The notes below the pieces were generated by a model. The model had not been told where the DNA came from. It ran no database searches and saw nothing but the letters and a program-made list of their open reading frames with translations. The translations under genes and the position numbers were made by a program. From Actinoplanes philippinensis (GTDB lineage: Bacteria; Actinomycetota; Actinomycetes; Mycobacteriales; Micromonosporaceae), in NCBI RefSeq assembly GCF_900113015.1, contig NZ_FONV01000011.1, forward strand, positions 186,001-250,000: a DNA stretch of 64,000 bases, read 5' to 3'. Of the stretch, positions 16,533 to 25,247 are shown piece after piece; positions within the stretch are counted from its first letter, which is position 1; each line of letters starts with the position of its first letter.

Positions 16533-16861
16533 TCACGGTGACCGACGCCACCTTCGCCGAGACCGTGCTGGCGGCGCCGATCCCGGTGCTCGTCGACTTC
16601 TGGGCGACCTGGTGCCCGCCGTGCGGCCCGATGGCCCGCGTGCTGGGCGAGCTGGCCGAGGAGTTCGACGGCCGGCTGCTCGTCGCCCAGCTCGACGTCG
16701 ACGCGAACCCGGCGGCCACCATCGCGTACCGGGTGACGTCCATGCCGACGCTGCTGTTCTTCAGTGGTGGCGTGGTCACGTCGACGATCATCGGCGCCCG
16801 CCCGAGGACGGTGCTCCGGCAGGCCATGACGAACGCCCTCAGCCCGTACGTGAACAGCTAG
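16514..16861 (+). CDS. Thioredoxin with WCPPC active site
   Basis: A 115-residue single thioredoxin domain. LVDFWATWCPPCGPM holds the redox pair C34/C37 and MPTLLFF carries the cis-Pro. The dipeptide is Pro-Pro instead of the usual Gly-Pro, which is more typical of TlpA/CcmG-like proteins and shifts redox potential. There is no signal peptide, so it is cytoplasmic. It is translated with merR (start 16514 inside the merR 3' end). The role is disulfide reduction, probably induced by the upstream regulator. Confidence 0.88.
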   Translation: MPDDALITVTDATFAETVLAAPIPVLVDFWATWCPPCGPMARVLGELAEEFDGRLLVAQLDVDANPAATIAYRVTSMPTLLFFSGGVVTSTIIGARPRTVLRQAMTNALSPYVNS

Positions 16862-17073
16862 TCCAGCTCGGGCATGGCGACCGGCTGCGGCCGGGGATGA
16901 CAGGAGCCGCACTGCACCGCGTCCTCCACCACCAGCGCCTCGGCCCGGTCCCGCCGCGCCGACCGGGTCACCTCCAGGATGTACGGCCCGAACCGCGCGT
17001 GTTCGGCGCACACCCCGCGCCCACAGAACCGGCACGTCGCGCGTGCCCCTTCGGCGCAGAACCAGCAGAGCAT
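16858..17073 (-). CDS. Small Cys-rich zinc-binding protein
   Basis: 71 residues starting MLCWFCAEGARATCRFCGRGVCAEHARFG. Two CxxC knuckles, a CAEHA and a late CGSCH suggest a treble-clef or B-box-like zinc fold binding two ions. It lies 43 bp after the M50/FecR-like gene on the same strand, so it is probably in that operon. Its stop overlaps the trx stop by four bases. It resembles short DUF2180-like proteins, but I cannot assign a function. It may be a partner of the upstream membrane protease. Confidence 0.7.
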   Translation of the reverse strand: MLCWFCAEGARATCRFCGRGVCAEHARFGPYILEVTRSARRDRAEALVVEDAVQCGSCHPRPQPVAMPELD

Positions 17074-17116
17074 GGGCGGCCTCTCCTCACGTGTCGCGGG
17101 GCGAGGCCGCCCGCTG

Positions 17117-20100
17117 TCACTCGCTGGACGGATCCGCCGACTGCTCGGGAATGCTCGGCGATGGGGACGGCGTGTCGGGTGTCGGCGACGTCGAGGTCGG
17201 CGGGCTGGTGCTCGGCGACGTCGACTTGCTGGCACTCGGGCTCGACGACGGCGAGGGCGGCCGGCTACGGCTCGGACGGACGCTCGGCGTCGCGCTGGTC
17301 GAGGTGCCGTTGGTCGGCTCGCTCGAGGTCTCGGTGGCCGGGGAGGACGACTCCACGTTAGTCGGGGAGACCGACGGATCCACAGAGGGCGGAGGGGTGG
17401 ATTCCTCGATCGGGGGCACCTCGCCCGGCCCCTCGCTCGGCTGAGCCTCGGTCGGGGGCTTGACCGTCACCCCGTCACCGCAGTTCAGCTCCTTGCCGTC
17501 GGCCTGGCTCTGGGCGCCGCCGACGGTGACCGCCCCGGACGAGACCGCGACCGTGGCCGGGTCGACCGAATACCAGGCCCGGCCGCCGCTGACGACGTCG
17601 CCCTGGCTCCGCAGCACGGTCAGGGCGAGCGGCGCGAACGCCCCGCTCGGGCTGCTCGTGTCGGCCAGCAGCCGGCCGCCCTCCAGGGTCAGCGTCCCGG
17701 ACGGGGCGGACGTCCGGCCGGTCTCCACGCCGACCCCGTTGATCACGAGACGGGAGGTGCCGCAGAGCACCACCGCCGCGCCGCCGGGGAAGGTCAGCAG
17801 AGCCACCCCCTTGCCGGGCACCTCGACCGTCGAGCCGGCGCCCAGGTAGCGCTGCTCACCGGCCTGCAGGGTCATCGGGGTACGCCCGGTGTCCGCGACG
17901 ACGGCGCCGCGCTGGATGCTCAGCATCACGCGCTGGGCGGGCATCTCGGCCCACGCCGGGCCACTGCGCACGTTGATCAGCAGACTCGCGAGCGCGAACA
18001 CCAGCAGCATGCTGACGAAGCCCCACATCCGGCGTTCGAAGTGCCGGTCCACGTCGTACTGCTCGTCGGCGTCCGGCGGGCCGGGCGGGACCGCGAGCGG
18101 CGGGTGCGCCGAGCCGGGCCGCCCCACCGCCGGGGTGCTGTGCCGCAGCGCCGGCATCGGGACGCCGGGCCCGTACGCCCCGATCAGCGGTGGCAGGTCG
18201 GAGGCGTCCGGGATGATCCAGAGCCGGACCGGGGTCCGCGCCTGCGCCACCATGCCGGGGCTGCCGTCACCGACCGGGCCGACCAGGGTGCCGCGGCGCA
18301 GCTCGACGCCGTCCGGCATGGCGATCACGCCGGACTCGACGACCACGGCGTGGGTGGGGCCGGGCAGGATGACCGGCGCCCCCGGGTCCAGATCGACCGG
18401 GTGCGCGGCGGCGATCAGCGCGAGCCGCTGGTCCTCCTCCAGCGCGGCGAGCGCCGGGGTGTCGGCGAACAGCGCCTCGCCCTCGGCCCGCTCCTGCGGC
18501 GGCGGGCCGGGCATCGGCCCGACCACGCTCGCCACCGTCGAGGTGGGCATGGCCAGCAGGGTGACGCCCGCGGTGTGCCAGTCGAGCTGGGCGCTGCGCC
18601 CGGTGAGCGCGGTGGCCAGGCCGACGACCCCGCCGGGGCCGACGTGGTGGCGGATGGTGCCGCCCGGATCGCCGGGGCGACGGCCGTGCAGCGCGCCCTC
18701 GACCACCAGATAGACGGCGCCGTGGGTCTCGCCGGCGAGCACCAGCTGACGGCCGGTCGGCGGGCGCATCCAGCGGGCGCGGACGGCCAGGGCCTGCAGC
18801 GACGGCTCGGGCAGGCCACCCAGCTCGGAGGCGCGCAGGGCGGCCACCCGGCGGGGCAGGTCGGCCTCCCGGTCGCGCTCGGCGGACCGCTGCCGGAACC
18901 GGCGGACACCCCGCGCCAGCCGGCCGAGCAGGAACCAGAGCGGCGGGGCGACCACGCCCAGGACGATCACGAACAGCAGCAGGCGGGAGCCGGGACCCTC
19001 GTACCAGAGGCCGACGGCGACGCCGTGGATCCGGTCGGTCCACAGGCGGTAGCCCAGGCCGATCGCGCTGACCAGCCAGAGCAGTCCCAGCACGCCGTAG
19101 AGCGCGACGAGCCGGCCCTCCCGGTCCAGCATCCGCCACCGGGGGCCACGGAAGCGCAGGCGGCCGGACAGCCAGGACAGGCCACGGGCGCGTACGTCCG
19201 GAATCTCCAGCCAGTCCATCAGCAGGTACTTGCCGTCCAGCGGCAGCAGCGGGCTGAGGTTGAAGAACGTGTGCAGGTAGAAGAGGAACGCCAGTTTGAA
19301 GGCGATCCCCGCGACGGACGGCACGGCGAAGCCGGTGACCTGCAGCAGCCCGGCGAGGCCCAGCGCGGTGGCCGGCCCGGCGGCGGTGACCGCGATCCGG
19401 GCCCGGCGGCCGGCCATCCAGACGTCACTGGTGTCGACGAAGACCGAGGGGATGCCGAAGTGGAGCATCAGGCCGGCGGCCGGGACCTCCCGCCCGACAC
19501 GTTTCGCCGCGAGGGCGTGGCCGAACTCGTGCACCCCCAGCACGAACAGGTTCAGCAGCACCAGGGTGCCGGCGCCGAGCAGGTACGAGTCGCCCACCAG
19601 GAACAGCGAGCGGCTGCCCTGCTGCCAGGCGGCCGCGAACAGGACCAGCCCGGCCATCGCGAGCAGCGCGCCGAGCCAGACCGCGACCCGGGTGAACAGG
19701 AACCGCCCGACCGTCCGGTAGAGCGTCGTGACCAGAGCGTCCACCGGGACGGACAGCACCACACGGCCACGGCCGGCAGACGCGAGCGGCTCGTGGCGGA
19801 GCTCGCGCAGCGGGCGGAAGGCGTCCATCGGGAGCTCTTCGAGCATCCGGTTGGCGGCCAGATCGGCCACCACCCGGCGCACCTGGTCGGGGGCGAGACG
19901 GCCGGCGATCCGGGCGAACTCGGCGACCAGCCGGGCCACCGTGCTGTCACCGTCCATCATCAGGGCGAGCTGGTACTCCTCCGGGGTGAGCCGCAGGTAC
20001 GAGCTGCGCCCACCGTCCTCGGGCGAGCGGAGCATCACATACCGCCCGCCGCGGACCGCCGTACGGTGCCGGACCTCGATGCCGGAGCGCAGGACCGGCC

Positions 20101-20230
20101 GGGCGCTCGCCGGGTTCAGCCGGTCGGCGACGGTGTGCCAGAGCCCGGTGTCGGCCGGACCCGACGGAGCACCCGGAGCCCGTCCGGCCAGGGCTTCCCA
20201 GACGTTCGTCCGGGTCTCGACATACGTCAA
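17117..20230 (-). CDS. Multidomain membrane protein: PqqD-like, M50 metalloprotease, two cNMP-like domains, FecR-like ectodomain
   Basis: 1037 residues from a TTG at 20230 (GAAAGG nine bases upstream). Residues 45-135 resemble a PqqD-type winged helix (YLRLTPEEYQLALMMDG). Residues 180-440 form a polytopic M50 domain with H234-E-F-G-H238 and L331-D-G as the zinc-binding residues. Residues 470-570 and 590-680 look like two cyclic-nucleotide-binding folds. The first keeps GRSA of the phosphate cassette but lacks its Glu; the second is more degenerate. After a second membrane helix (738-754) comes a FecR-like beta domain (about 765-925), then a 110-residue Ser/Thr/Pro tail. The order implies an intramembrane protease with cytoplasmic sensing and an outer-face domain. 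No substrate is known. Confidence 0.75.
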   Translation of the reverse strand: MTYVETRTNVWEALAGRAPGAPSGPADTGLWHTVADRLNPASARPVLRSGIEVRHRTAVRGGRYVMLRSPEDGGRSSYLRLTPEEYQLALMMDGDSTVARLVAEFARIAGRLAPDQVRRVVADLAANRMLEELPMDAFRPLRELRHEPLASAGRGRVVLSVPVDALVTTLYRTVGRFLFTRVAVWLGALLAMAGLVLFAAAWQQGSRSLFLVGDSYLLGAGTLVLLNLFVLGVHEFGHALAAKRVGREVPAAGLMLHFGIPSVFVDTSDVWMAGRRARIAVTAAGPATALGLAGLLQVTGFAVPSVAGIAFKLAFLFYLHTFFNLSPLLPLDGKYLLMDWLEIPDVRARGLSWLSGRLRFRGPRWRMLDREGRLVALYGVLGLLWLVSAIGLGYRLWTDRIHGVAVGLWYEGPGSRLLLFVIVLGVVAPPLWFLLGRLARGVRRFRQRSAERDREADLPRRVAALRASELGGLPEPSLQALAVRARWMRPPTGRQLVLAGETHGAVYLVVEGALHGRRPGDPGGTIRHHVGPGGVVGLATALTGRSAQLDWHTAGVTLLAMPTSTVASVVGPMPGPPPQERAEGEALFADTPALAALEEDQRLALIAAAHPVDLDPGAPVILPGPTHAVVVESGVIAMPDGVELRRGTLVGPVGDGSPGMVAQARTPVRLWIIPDASDLPPLIGAYGPGVPMPALRHSTPAVGRPGSAHPPLAVPPGPPDADEQYDVDRHFERRMWGFVSMLLVFALASLLINVRSGPAWAEMPAQRVMLSIQRGAVVADTGRTPMTLQAGEQRYLGAGSTVEVPGKGVALLTFPGGAAVVLCGTSRLVINGVGVETGRTSAPSGTLTLEGGRLLADTSSPSGAFAPLALTVLRSQGDVVSGGRAWYSVDPATVAVSSGAVTVGGAQSQADGKELNCGDGVTVKPPTEAQPSEGPGEVPPIEESTPPPSVDPSVSPTNVESSSPATETSSEPTNGTSTSATPSVRPSRSRPPSPSSSPSASKSTSPSTSPPTSTSPTPDTPSPSPSIPEQSADPSSE

Positions 20231-20400
20231 CTGAGGGGGCCTTTCACTCCGCCGTGGCGAACACCGCGCGACCGCACCGACGGACGATGGCTTCGCCGAT
20301 GGCGAATGGAGATTAGGCGCTCGCCTGCGTGAACGCGAGTCCCGCGCGCCAATTCCGTCCCCTTCCACCGAAAGGTCCGGAATCCCGCGAAGAAGCGATC

Positions 20401-20443
20401 ACGGCGGGTGACGCGCCCACCCCCGGGCCGCGTCACCCGCCGT
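20401..20443 (-). terminator. Terminator downstream of pepD
   Basis: ACGGCGGGTGACGCG (20401-20415) pairs over 15 bp with CGCGTCACCCGCCGT (20429-20443), 17 bases beyond the pepD stop. It separates that operon from the M50 gene, whose promoter must lie in 20231-20400. Confidence 0.75.
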
Positions 20444-20460
20444 AGCGGAAGGGTCGATGC

Positions 20461-22023
20461 CTACTCGGACTCCTGGAGCGTGACGGTGACCGTCTGCTCC
20501 GCGCCGTTGCGGGTGAAGGTGAGGGTCATCTGCTGACCGACCGAGCCCGCCTGAACGGCCGCGACCAGATCGTCCGAGTCGTCGATCGCCTTGCCGTCGA
20601 CCTTCGTCACGACGTCGCCGCGCTGGAGCTTGGCCTTGGCGGCGGCGCTGTTGTCGACCACCGCGCTGACGGCCGCCCCGCCGTTCTCCGCGTTGGTGAC
20701 GCTGACGCCGAGGGCCGGGTGGCTGACCTTCTTACCCTGCATCAGGGAGTCGGCGACCTGCTTGGCCTTGTTGCTCGGGATGGCGAAGCCCAGGCCGATG
20801 TTGCCGGTGTTCTGCCCGGAGGTGGCGATCGCCGAGTTGATGCCGATCACCTCGCCGTTGGTGTTGACCAGGGCGCCGCCGGAGTTGCCCGGGTTGATCG
20901 GGGCGTCGGTCTGCAGCAGGCCGGTCATCGTGGTCGGGGCCGACTGCTGCTGTTGCTGCTGGCCGCTGCCCCAGGGGGTCTGCGGCTGCTCCTGCTCGCT
21001 GGAGGACTGGATGCTGCGGTCCTTGGCGCTGATGATGCCGGCCGTGACCGAGCCCTCCAGGCCGAGCGGGCTGCCCAGGGCGAGCACGGTGTCGCCGACC
21101 TCGATCTTGGAGCTGTCGCCGAAGGTGGCGGCCTTGAGGCCGGACACATTCTCCGCCTTGATCACGGCGAGGTCGGTGCGCTCGTCGGTGCCGACGATGG
21201 TGGCCGAGGTCTTGGTGCCGTCGGCGAAGATCACCGTCACGGTCGAGCCCTGGGCCGTCGAGACGACGTGATTGTTGGTGACGATGTAGCCGTCGGCGGT
21301 CAGCACCACTCCGGAGCCCTCACCCGAGCCGGTGGTGATGGAGACGACGTTGTCCTGCACGGCGGCGGCGATCTGGGCCAGCGACGAACGGTCCACGACG
21401 CGGGTGACCGAGGAATTGCCGGTCTGCACGGTCGCAGGGGAGTTGTCGGATCCCATCGCCACCGCGGTCGCGGCGCCGATCCCGCCCGAGGCGAGCGCGA
21501 TCAGCAGGGCCGCGGCACCGGTCAGCAGCACCTTCCGCCCGCGGCCCGGGGGCCGGCCGGCGCCGCCGGGGGCGCCGGGGGTCGGGGGCCAGGTCGGCGG
21601 GACGTTGCCGCCACCGGACGCCTGCGCCGCGGCGGCCGCGTGCCAGGCCTGGTACGCCGCCTGCTGCTGCGAGTAGTCCGGATACTCACCGCCCTGCTGC
21701 CCGTAGCCGGCTTGCGGGGCCTGGTAGGCGTAGTGCGGGTGGCCGTAGGGCACGCCGCTGGCGGGCTGGGCGGTGACCGGCTGCCCGGACACCGGGTGGG
21801 CGACAGCCGGCTGGGCCGACACCGGGTGGGCGGCCGCGGGCTGCTGCCAGGGCGACTGCTGCGCCCATGTGCTCTGCTGGGTGGGTGCCGCGGACTGAGG
21901 AGCACCCGACTGCGGGGCAACCGGCGGCTGCGCAAGCGTCGGCTGCTCAGACTCCACCCGCTCCGCGCTGGTGTTGTCAGCGGCGGCGTCCGCGGGCCGC
22001 GGGTTGGTCTCGTTCTCGTTCAT
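20461..22023 (-). CDS. pepD: HtrA/PepD-like membrane-anchored serine protease with PDZ domain
   Basis: A 520-residue S1C protease. The cytoplasmic N-terminus (1-160) is Pro/Gln/Ala-rich with tandem HPVSxQP motifs, and one membrane helix follows (165-190). The trypsin-like domain carries H252 (TNNHVV), D284 (RTDLAVI) and S381 (NPGNSGG). A poly-Gln insert lies near 355-360. A C-terminal PDZ domain (about 425-520) ends LQRGDVVTKVDGKAI. It acts outside the membrane as an envelope-stress protease/chaperone. Its place after a two-component system mirrors mprA-mprB-pepD of mycobacteria, 39 bp after the kinase gene. Confidence 0.88.
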   Translation of the reverse strand: MNENETNPRPADAAADNTSAERVESEQPTLAQPPVAPQSGAPQSAAPTQQSTWAQQSPWQQPAAAHPVSAQPAVAHPVSGQPVTAQPASGVPYGHPHYAYQAPQAGYGQQGGEYPDYSQQQAAYQAWHAAAAAQASGGGNVPPTWPPTPGAPGGAGRPPGRGRKVLLTGAAALLIALASGGIGAATAVAMGSDNSPATVQTGNSSVTRVVDRSSLAQIAAAVQDNVVSITTGSGEGSGVVLTADGYIVTNNHVVSTAQGSTVTVIFADGTKTSATIVGTDERTDLAVIKAENVSGLKAATFGDSSKIEVGDTVLALGSPLGLEGSVTAGIISAKDRSIQSSSEQEQPQTPWGSGQQQQQQSAPTTMTGLLQTDAPINPGNSGGALVNTNGEVIGINSAIATSGQNTGNIGLGFAIPSNKAKQVADSLMQGKKVSHPALGVSVTNAENGGAAVSAVVDNSAAAKAKLQRGDVVTKVDGKAIDDSDDLVAAVQAGSVGQQMTLTFTRNGAEQTVTVTLQESE

Positions 22024-22062
22024 GTAGCTAACTCTGCCCCGTCGGACTCGTACCGAACTGTG

Positions 22063-23661
22063 TTACTCCTGGACGTTTTCTGTGAACCTTTTATCCCTAT
22101 TTATGGTGGGCAAAGTGACCCTAAACGTCGCACCCTCCCCCGTTTCCGAGATCACCTGCACGGAACCTTCGTGCGCCCGCACGATGGCCGCCACGATGGC
22201 CAGGCCGAGCCCGGTGCCGGTGGCCTCCCGCTCGGTGTTACGGGTCCGCGCCTCGTCGGCTCGATAGAACCGCTCGAAGACCCGCCGAGTCTGCTCCTCA
22301 CTCAGCCCCGGACCGCGGTCGGACACCTCGATCACCGCGTGGCCCTCCTCGCCGGCGTAGAGCAGGAGCGTCACCGCGGCACCGGGCGGCGTGTGCACCA
22401 GGGCGTTCGTCATCAGGTTGCCGATCACCTGGCGCAGACGGGCGTCGTCCCCGTAGGCGACCAACTGCTCCGGCGAGTCACGGACCTCGAGGTTGATCTC
22501 CCGGTCCGGGGCGGTCGCCTGGGCCGCCTCCACCGCGTCCAGCGCGAGCACCGGCAGCTCCACCGGCGCCAGGGTGAGCGGGCGCTCCCGGTCGAGGCGG
22601 GCCAGCAGCAGCAGGTCCTCGACGAGCAGACCCATCCGGGCCGCCTCGTCCTCGATCCGCCGCACCAGGGCGGCCACCTGCTCCGGGTCGGAGACCGCGC
22701 CCTGCCGGTACAGCTCGGCGAACCCACGGATCGTGGTCAGCGGGGTGCGCAGCTCGTGCGAGGCATCCGCGACGAACTGCCGCATCTTCCCCTCCGACTG
22801 GAGCGCACGCGCCTCGGACTGCAGGGCGAGCGACTCGGACGCCAGGGCCCGGGCCTCGGACTGCTGCGCCGCGTCGGCCGCGAACCGGGCCGCCTGCTCG
22901 GAGTCGGCCCGCGCCTGGAAGGCCGCCTCGATCTGGGCGAGCATCGAGTTCAGCGCCTCGGAGAGCCGGCCCAGCTCGGTGGTCGGGTGGCCGCCGGCCT
23001 CCTCGGGATCGGGCACCCGCCGGGTCAGGTCGCCGGCCGCGATCGCCGCCGCCGTCCGCTCCACCTGGCGCAGCGGGATCAGGCTCTGCCGCACCAGCGC
23101 GGCGCCGACCAGGGCCAGGCAGATCAGGACACCGACGCCGACCAGCACGTCGACCAGCACGAGCCGGGCGATCACGTCGTCGACGCCGCGCATCCGCTGG
23201 CCGACGTGCATGATCGTGTCGTCGGGCAGGCGGATGACCAGCATCCGCCACATGTACTCACCGTTCTGCCCGCGCACGGTGTAGGGCTTGCGCTCCTGCG
23301 CGGCGATCGTGTCGTTGCCCTTGAGCAGCAGCGGCAGATCGGCGTTCGTCAGATGCAGGTCGCGGAACACCTTGCCGCCGCCGTCGACGGTGGTGAAGGC
23401 GATGATGTACTCCGAGGGCGCGTACACCGCCTGGTAGTTGACGTCCTTCAGGCTCGGCGCGCTGTCGGCCATCTCCCACAACTGCGCGTCGAGCCGGTTG
23501 ATCAGATAGGAGTTCAGGAAGTAGGTGCTGGCGGCGCTGATCAGGGTCAGTGCGGCGAACACCAGCACCAGGACCGACGCGACCAGCTTGGTCTGCAGGG
23601 AGATCCGGCGCAGCCCTCCGTTGCGGGGCATCCGCTCGCGGACCCGCTCGGTCAGTGTCAC
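22063..23661 (-). CDS. mprB: MprB-like sensor histidine kinase
   Basis: 532 residues from a GTG at 23661. TM1 (about 26-46), an extracytoplasmic sensor (about 47-167) and TM2 (168-190) are followed by HAMP. A striking coiled coil of four seven-residue repeats (SEARALA, SESLALQ, SEARALQ, SEGKMRQ; 268-295) precedes the DHp domain with H302 (ASHELRTPL). The ATPase domain has N-box NLMTNALVHTP, G1 DRGPGL and G2 GTGLGLAIV. It phosphorylates the regulator encoded nine bases upstream. Gene order and pairing with an HtrA protease support an envelope-stress role. Confidence 0.87.
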   Translation of the reverse strand: MTLTERVRERMPRNGGLRRISLQTKLVASVLVLVFAALTLISAASTYFLNSYLINRLDAQLWEMADSAPSLKDVNYQAVYAPSEYIIAFTTVDGGGKVFRDLHLTNADLPLLLKGNDTIAAQERKPYTVRGQNGEYMWRMLVIRLPDDTIMHVGQRMRGVDDVIARLVLVDVLVGVGVLICLALVGAALVRQSLIPLRQVERTAAAIAAGDLTRRVPDPEEAGGHPTTELGRLSEALNSMLAQIEAAFQARADSEQAARFAADAAQQSEARALASESLALQSEARALQSEGKMRQFVADASHELRTPLTTIRGFAELYRQGAVSDPEQVAALVRRIEDEAARMGLLVEDLLLLARLDRERPLTLAPVELPVLALDAVEAAQATAPDREINLEVRDSPEQLVAYGDDARLRQVIGNLMTNALVHTPPGAAVTLLLYAGEEGHAVIEVSDRGPGLSEEQTRRVFERFYRADEARTRNTEREATGTGLGLAIVAAIVRAHEGSVQVISETGEGATFRVTLPTINRDKRFTENVQE

Positions 23662-23670
23662 GGCCGGGCC

Positions 23671-24384
23671 CTAGACGGCTGGTTTACGAAGCACGTAGCC
23701 GACGCCGCGCAGGGTGTGGATCAGCCGCGGCTGCACGTTGTCGACCTTGCGGCGAAGATACGAGATGTAGGACTCGACGATGTTGTCGTCACCGCGGAAG
23801 TCGTATTTCCACACGTGGTCCAGGATCTGCGCCTTGGAGAGCACCCGGTTGGCGTTGAGCATCAGATAGCGCAGCAGCTTGAACTCGGTCGGCGAGAGCT
23901 GTACCCGGGAGCCCGCCCGGTAGACCTCGTGGGTCTCCTCGTCCAGCTCCAGATCGGCGAAGACCAGCCGGGAGGGCTGCTCGTCACCGGCGTTGGTGCG
24001 GCGCAGCACCGCCCGGATCCGGGCGGTGAGCTCCTCCAGGCTGAACGGCTTGGTCACGTAGTCGTCGCCGCCCAGGGTCAGGCCGCGGATCTTGTCGTCG
24101 GTGCCGTCGCGGGCGGTGAGGAAGACCACCGGCGTCCGCTGCCCGCCCTCGCGCATCAGCCGGATCACCTCGAAGCCGTCCAGGTCGGGCAGCATGACGT
24201 CGAGGACGACCAGGTCGGGGGTGGAGTTGCGGGCGGCGCTGACGGCCGCGCTGCCGCTCATCGCGGTGGTCACCTCGAACCCGGCGAAACGCAGACTTGC
24301 GGAGAGGAGCTCGAGAATGTTCGCATCGTCCTCGACGACGAGCAGCTTCGCTTCGCTCTGCTTGGGCTGGGTCTGGGTGGCCAT
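23671..24384 (-). CDS. mprA: MprA-like OmpR-family response regulator
   Basis: 237 residues. The receiver domain has acidic pocket EDD (18-20) and phospho-acceptor D62 (LDVMLPDLDG), with TKPFSLEELTARI at its end. The C-terminal OmpR winged helix (DHVWKYDFRGDDNIVESYISYLRRKV) follows. The ATG at 24384 is chosen at the start of homology; an upstream GTG at 24450 would add 22 residues but runs through the likely promoter. It heads the operon with the kinase and protease. Confidence 0.88.
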   Translation of the reverse strand: MATQTQPKQSEAKLLVVEDDANILELLSASLRFAGFEVTTAMSGSAAVSAARNSTPDLVVLDVMLPDLDGFEVIRLMREGGQRTPVVFLTARDGTDDKIRGLTLGGDDYVTKPFSLEELTARIRAVLRRTNAGDEQPSRLVFADLELDEETHEVYRAGSRVQLSPTEFKLLRYLMLNANRVLSKAQILDHVWKYDFRGDDNIVESYISYLRRKVDNVQPRLIHTLRGVGYVLRKPAV

Positions 24385-24450
24385 GGCGCCATTCTCGTCC
24401 GGCCCGCTGCGCCTTGCCTGCACACTCGCTGAAAATATTCTGTGAGCCAC

Positions 24451-24466
24451 TCTCAGGTGTCTCAGG
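24451..24466. promoter_or_regulatory. Direct repeat TCTCAGG-TG-TCTCAGG upstream of the response-regulator gene
   Basis: Two identical heptamers start nine bases apart, 67-82 bp upstream of the regulator ATG and overlapping the stop of the acyltransferase gene. OmpR-family regulators bind direct repeats, so an autoregulatory site is plausible. The AT-rich segment 24432-24440 next to it could supply a -10. Confidence 0.45.
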
Positions 24467-25247
24467 CCGCCAGGCGGTAACCCCGTCCGGCCAGGCTGGC
24501 CTGTGCGGCCCGGGCCAGCTCACGCCGGTCCGCTCCCGGGTCCGGCCGCAGCGCCGGCGCCGCCGCCAGGGTCACCGTCAGCCCCCGGGTCCGGGCGATC
24601 CGCACGATCGACCCGCCCAGCGTGTCCTCCCCCACGAACGCCGCCTCGGTCGAGTCGTAGCCGACCGACACCGGCACCACCGGCGCGCCGGCATCGATCG
24701 CCGCCTGGAACAGAGCCGACCGGAAACGCCCGCTCTCGGCGCCGCAGTAGGTCGTACCCTCCGGAAAGACGACGACCGAACGCCCCGCCCGCAGCGCGCC
24801 GGCGACCTCGGCCACCGTCTCCGGCAGCGCCCTCGGCCGCGTGCGGTCGATGAAGATCGTGCCGGCCCGCACCGCGGTGCCGCCGATGCCGGGCCAGGCC
24901 CGGACGTCGTGCTTGGCCACCATCCGCACCGGCCGGATCGCGGTCAGGGCGACCACGTCCAGCCAGGAGACGTGGTTGGCGACCAGCAGGCTGCCGGGCC
25001 GCGGCTCGGGACCGCGCCACACCAGACGGACCCCCAGGACCGCGAGGATTCCCCGGGACAGGGTCCGCAGCGCGGCACTGCTCAGCATCACCAGGAGAAG
25101 ACCACCGAGGAGTACGGCGGCAAGCGCCCCCACCCGCACCACGACGCCCGCCGCACCCCGCCGGCCGGCGCCGCCGTCACGGCACCGGTCACCGCACCCC
25201 GAGGCGGGCTGCCACAGGGTGCCGCCGATCGAGACCGGCGTGGTCAT
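24462..25247 (-). CDS. olsA: PlsC-family acyltransferase, probable lyso-ornithine-lipid O-acyltransferase
   Basis: 261 residues. After an N-terminal membrane helix (VRVGALAAVLLGGLLLVML) the acyltransferase domain shows HX4D in ANHVSWLD, then GTIFIDR and VVFPEGTTY. It is translationally coupled (ATGA) to the upstream OlsB-like gene. That pairing is the reason for preferring the OlsA reaction (acylation of lyso-ornithine lipid) over generic phosphatidate synthesis. PlsC-type activity cannot be excluded. Confidence 0.72.
   Translation of the reverse strand: MTTPVSIGGTLWQPASGCGDRCRDGGAGRRGAAGVVVRVGALAAVLLGGLLLVMLSSAALRTLSRGILAVLGVRLVWRGPEPRPGSLLVANHVSWLDVVALTAIRPVRMVAKHDVRAWPGIGGTAVRAGTIFIDRTRPRALPETVAEVAGALRAGRSVVVFPEGTTYCGAESGRFRSALFQAAIDAGAPVVPVSVGYDSTEAAFVGEDTLGGSIVRIARTRGLTVTLAAAPALRPDPGADRRELARAAQASLAGRGYRLAA

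Noticed and set aside
17117..20230. RiPP biosynthetic cluster suggested by the PqqD-like and M50 domains
   Set aside because: No precursor peptide, radical SAM, cyclodehydratase or transporter gene accompanies it.
16979..20332. 1117-residue plus-strand frame
   Set aside because: Antisense to the M50 fusion; compositionally typical of high-GC shadows.
20719..24432. 1237-residue plus-strand frame
   Set aside because: It is the antisense shadow of pepD, the kinase and the regulator; its translation is His/Gly/Arg/Val-rich with no domain.
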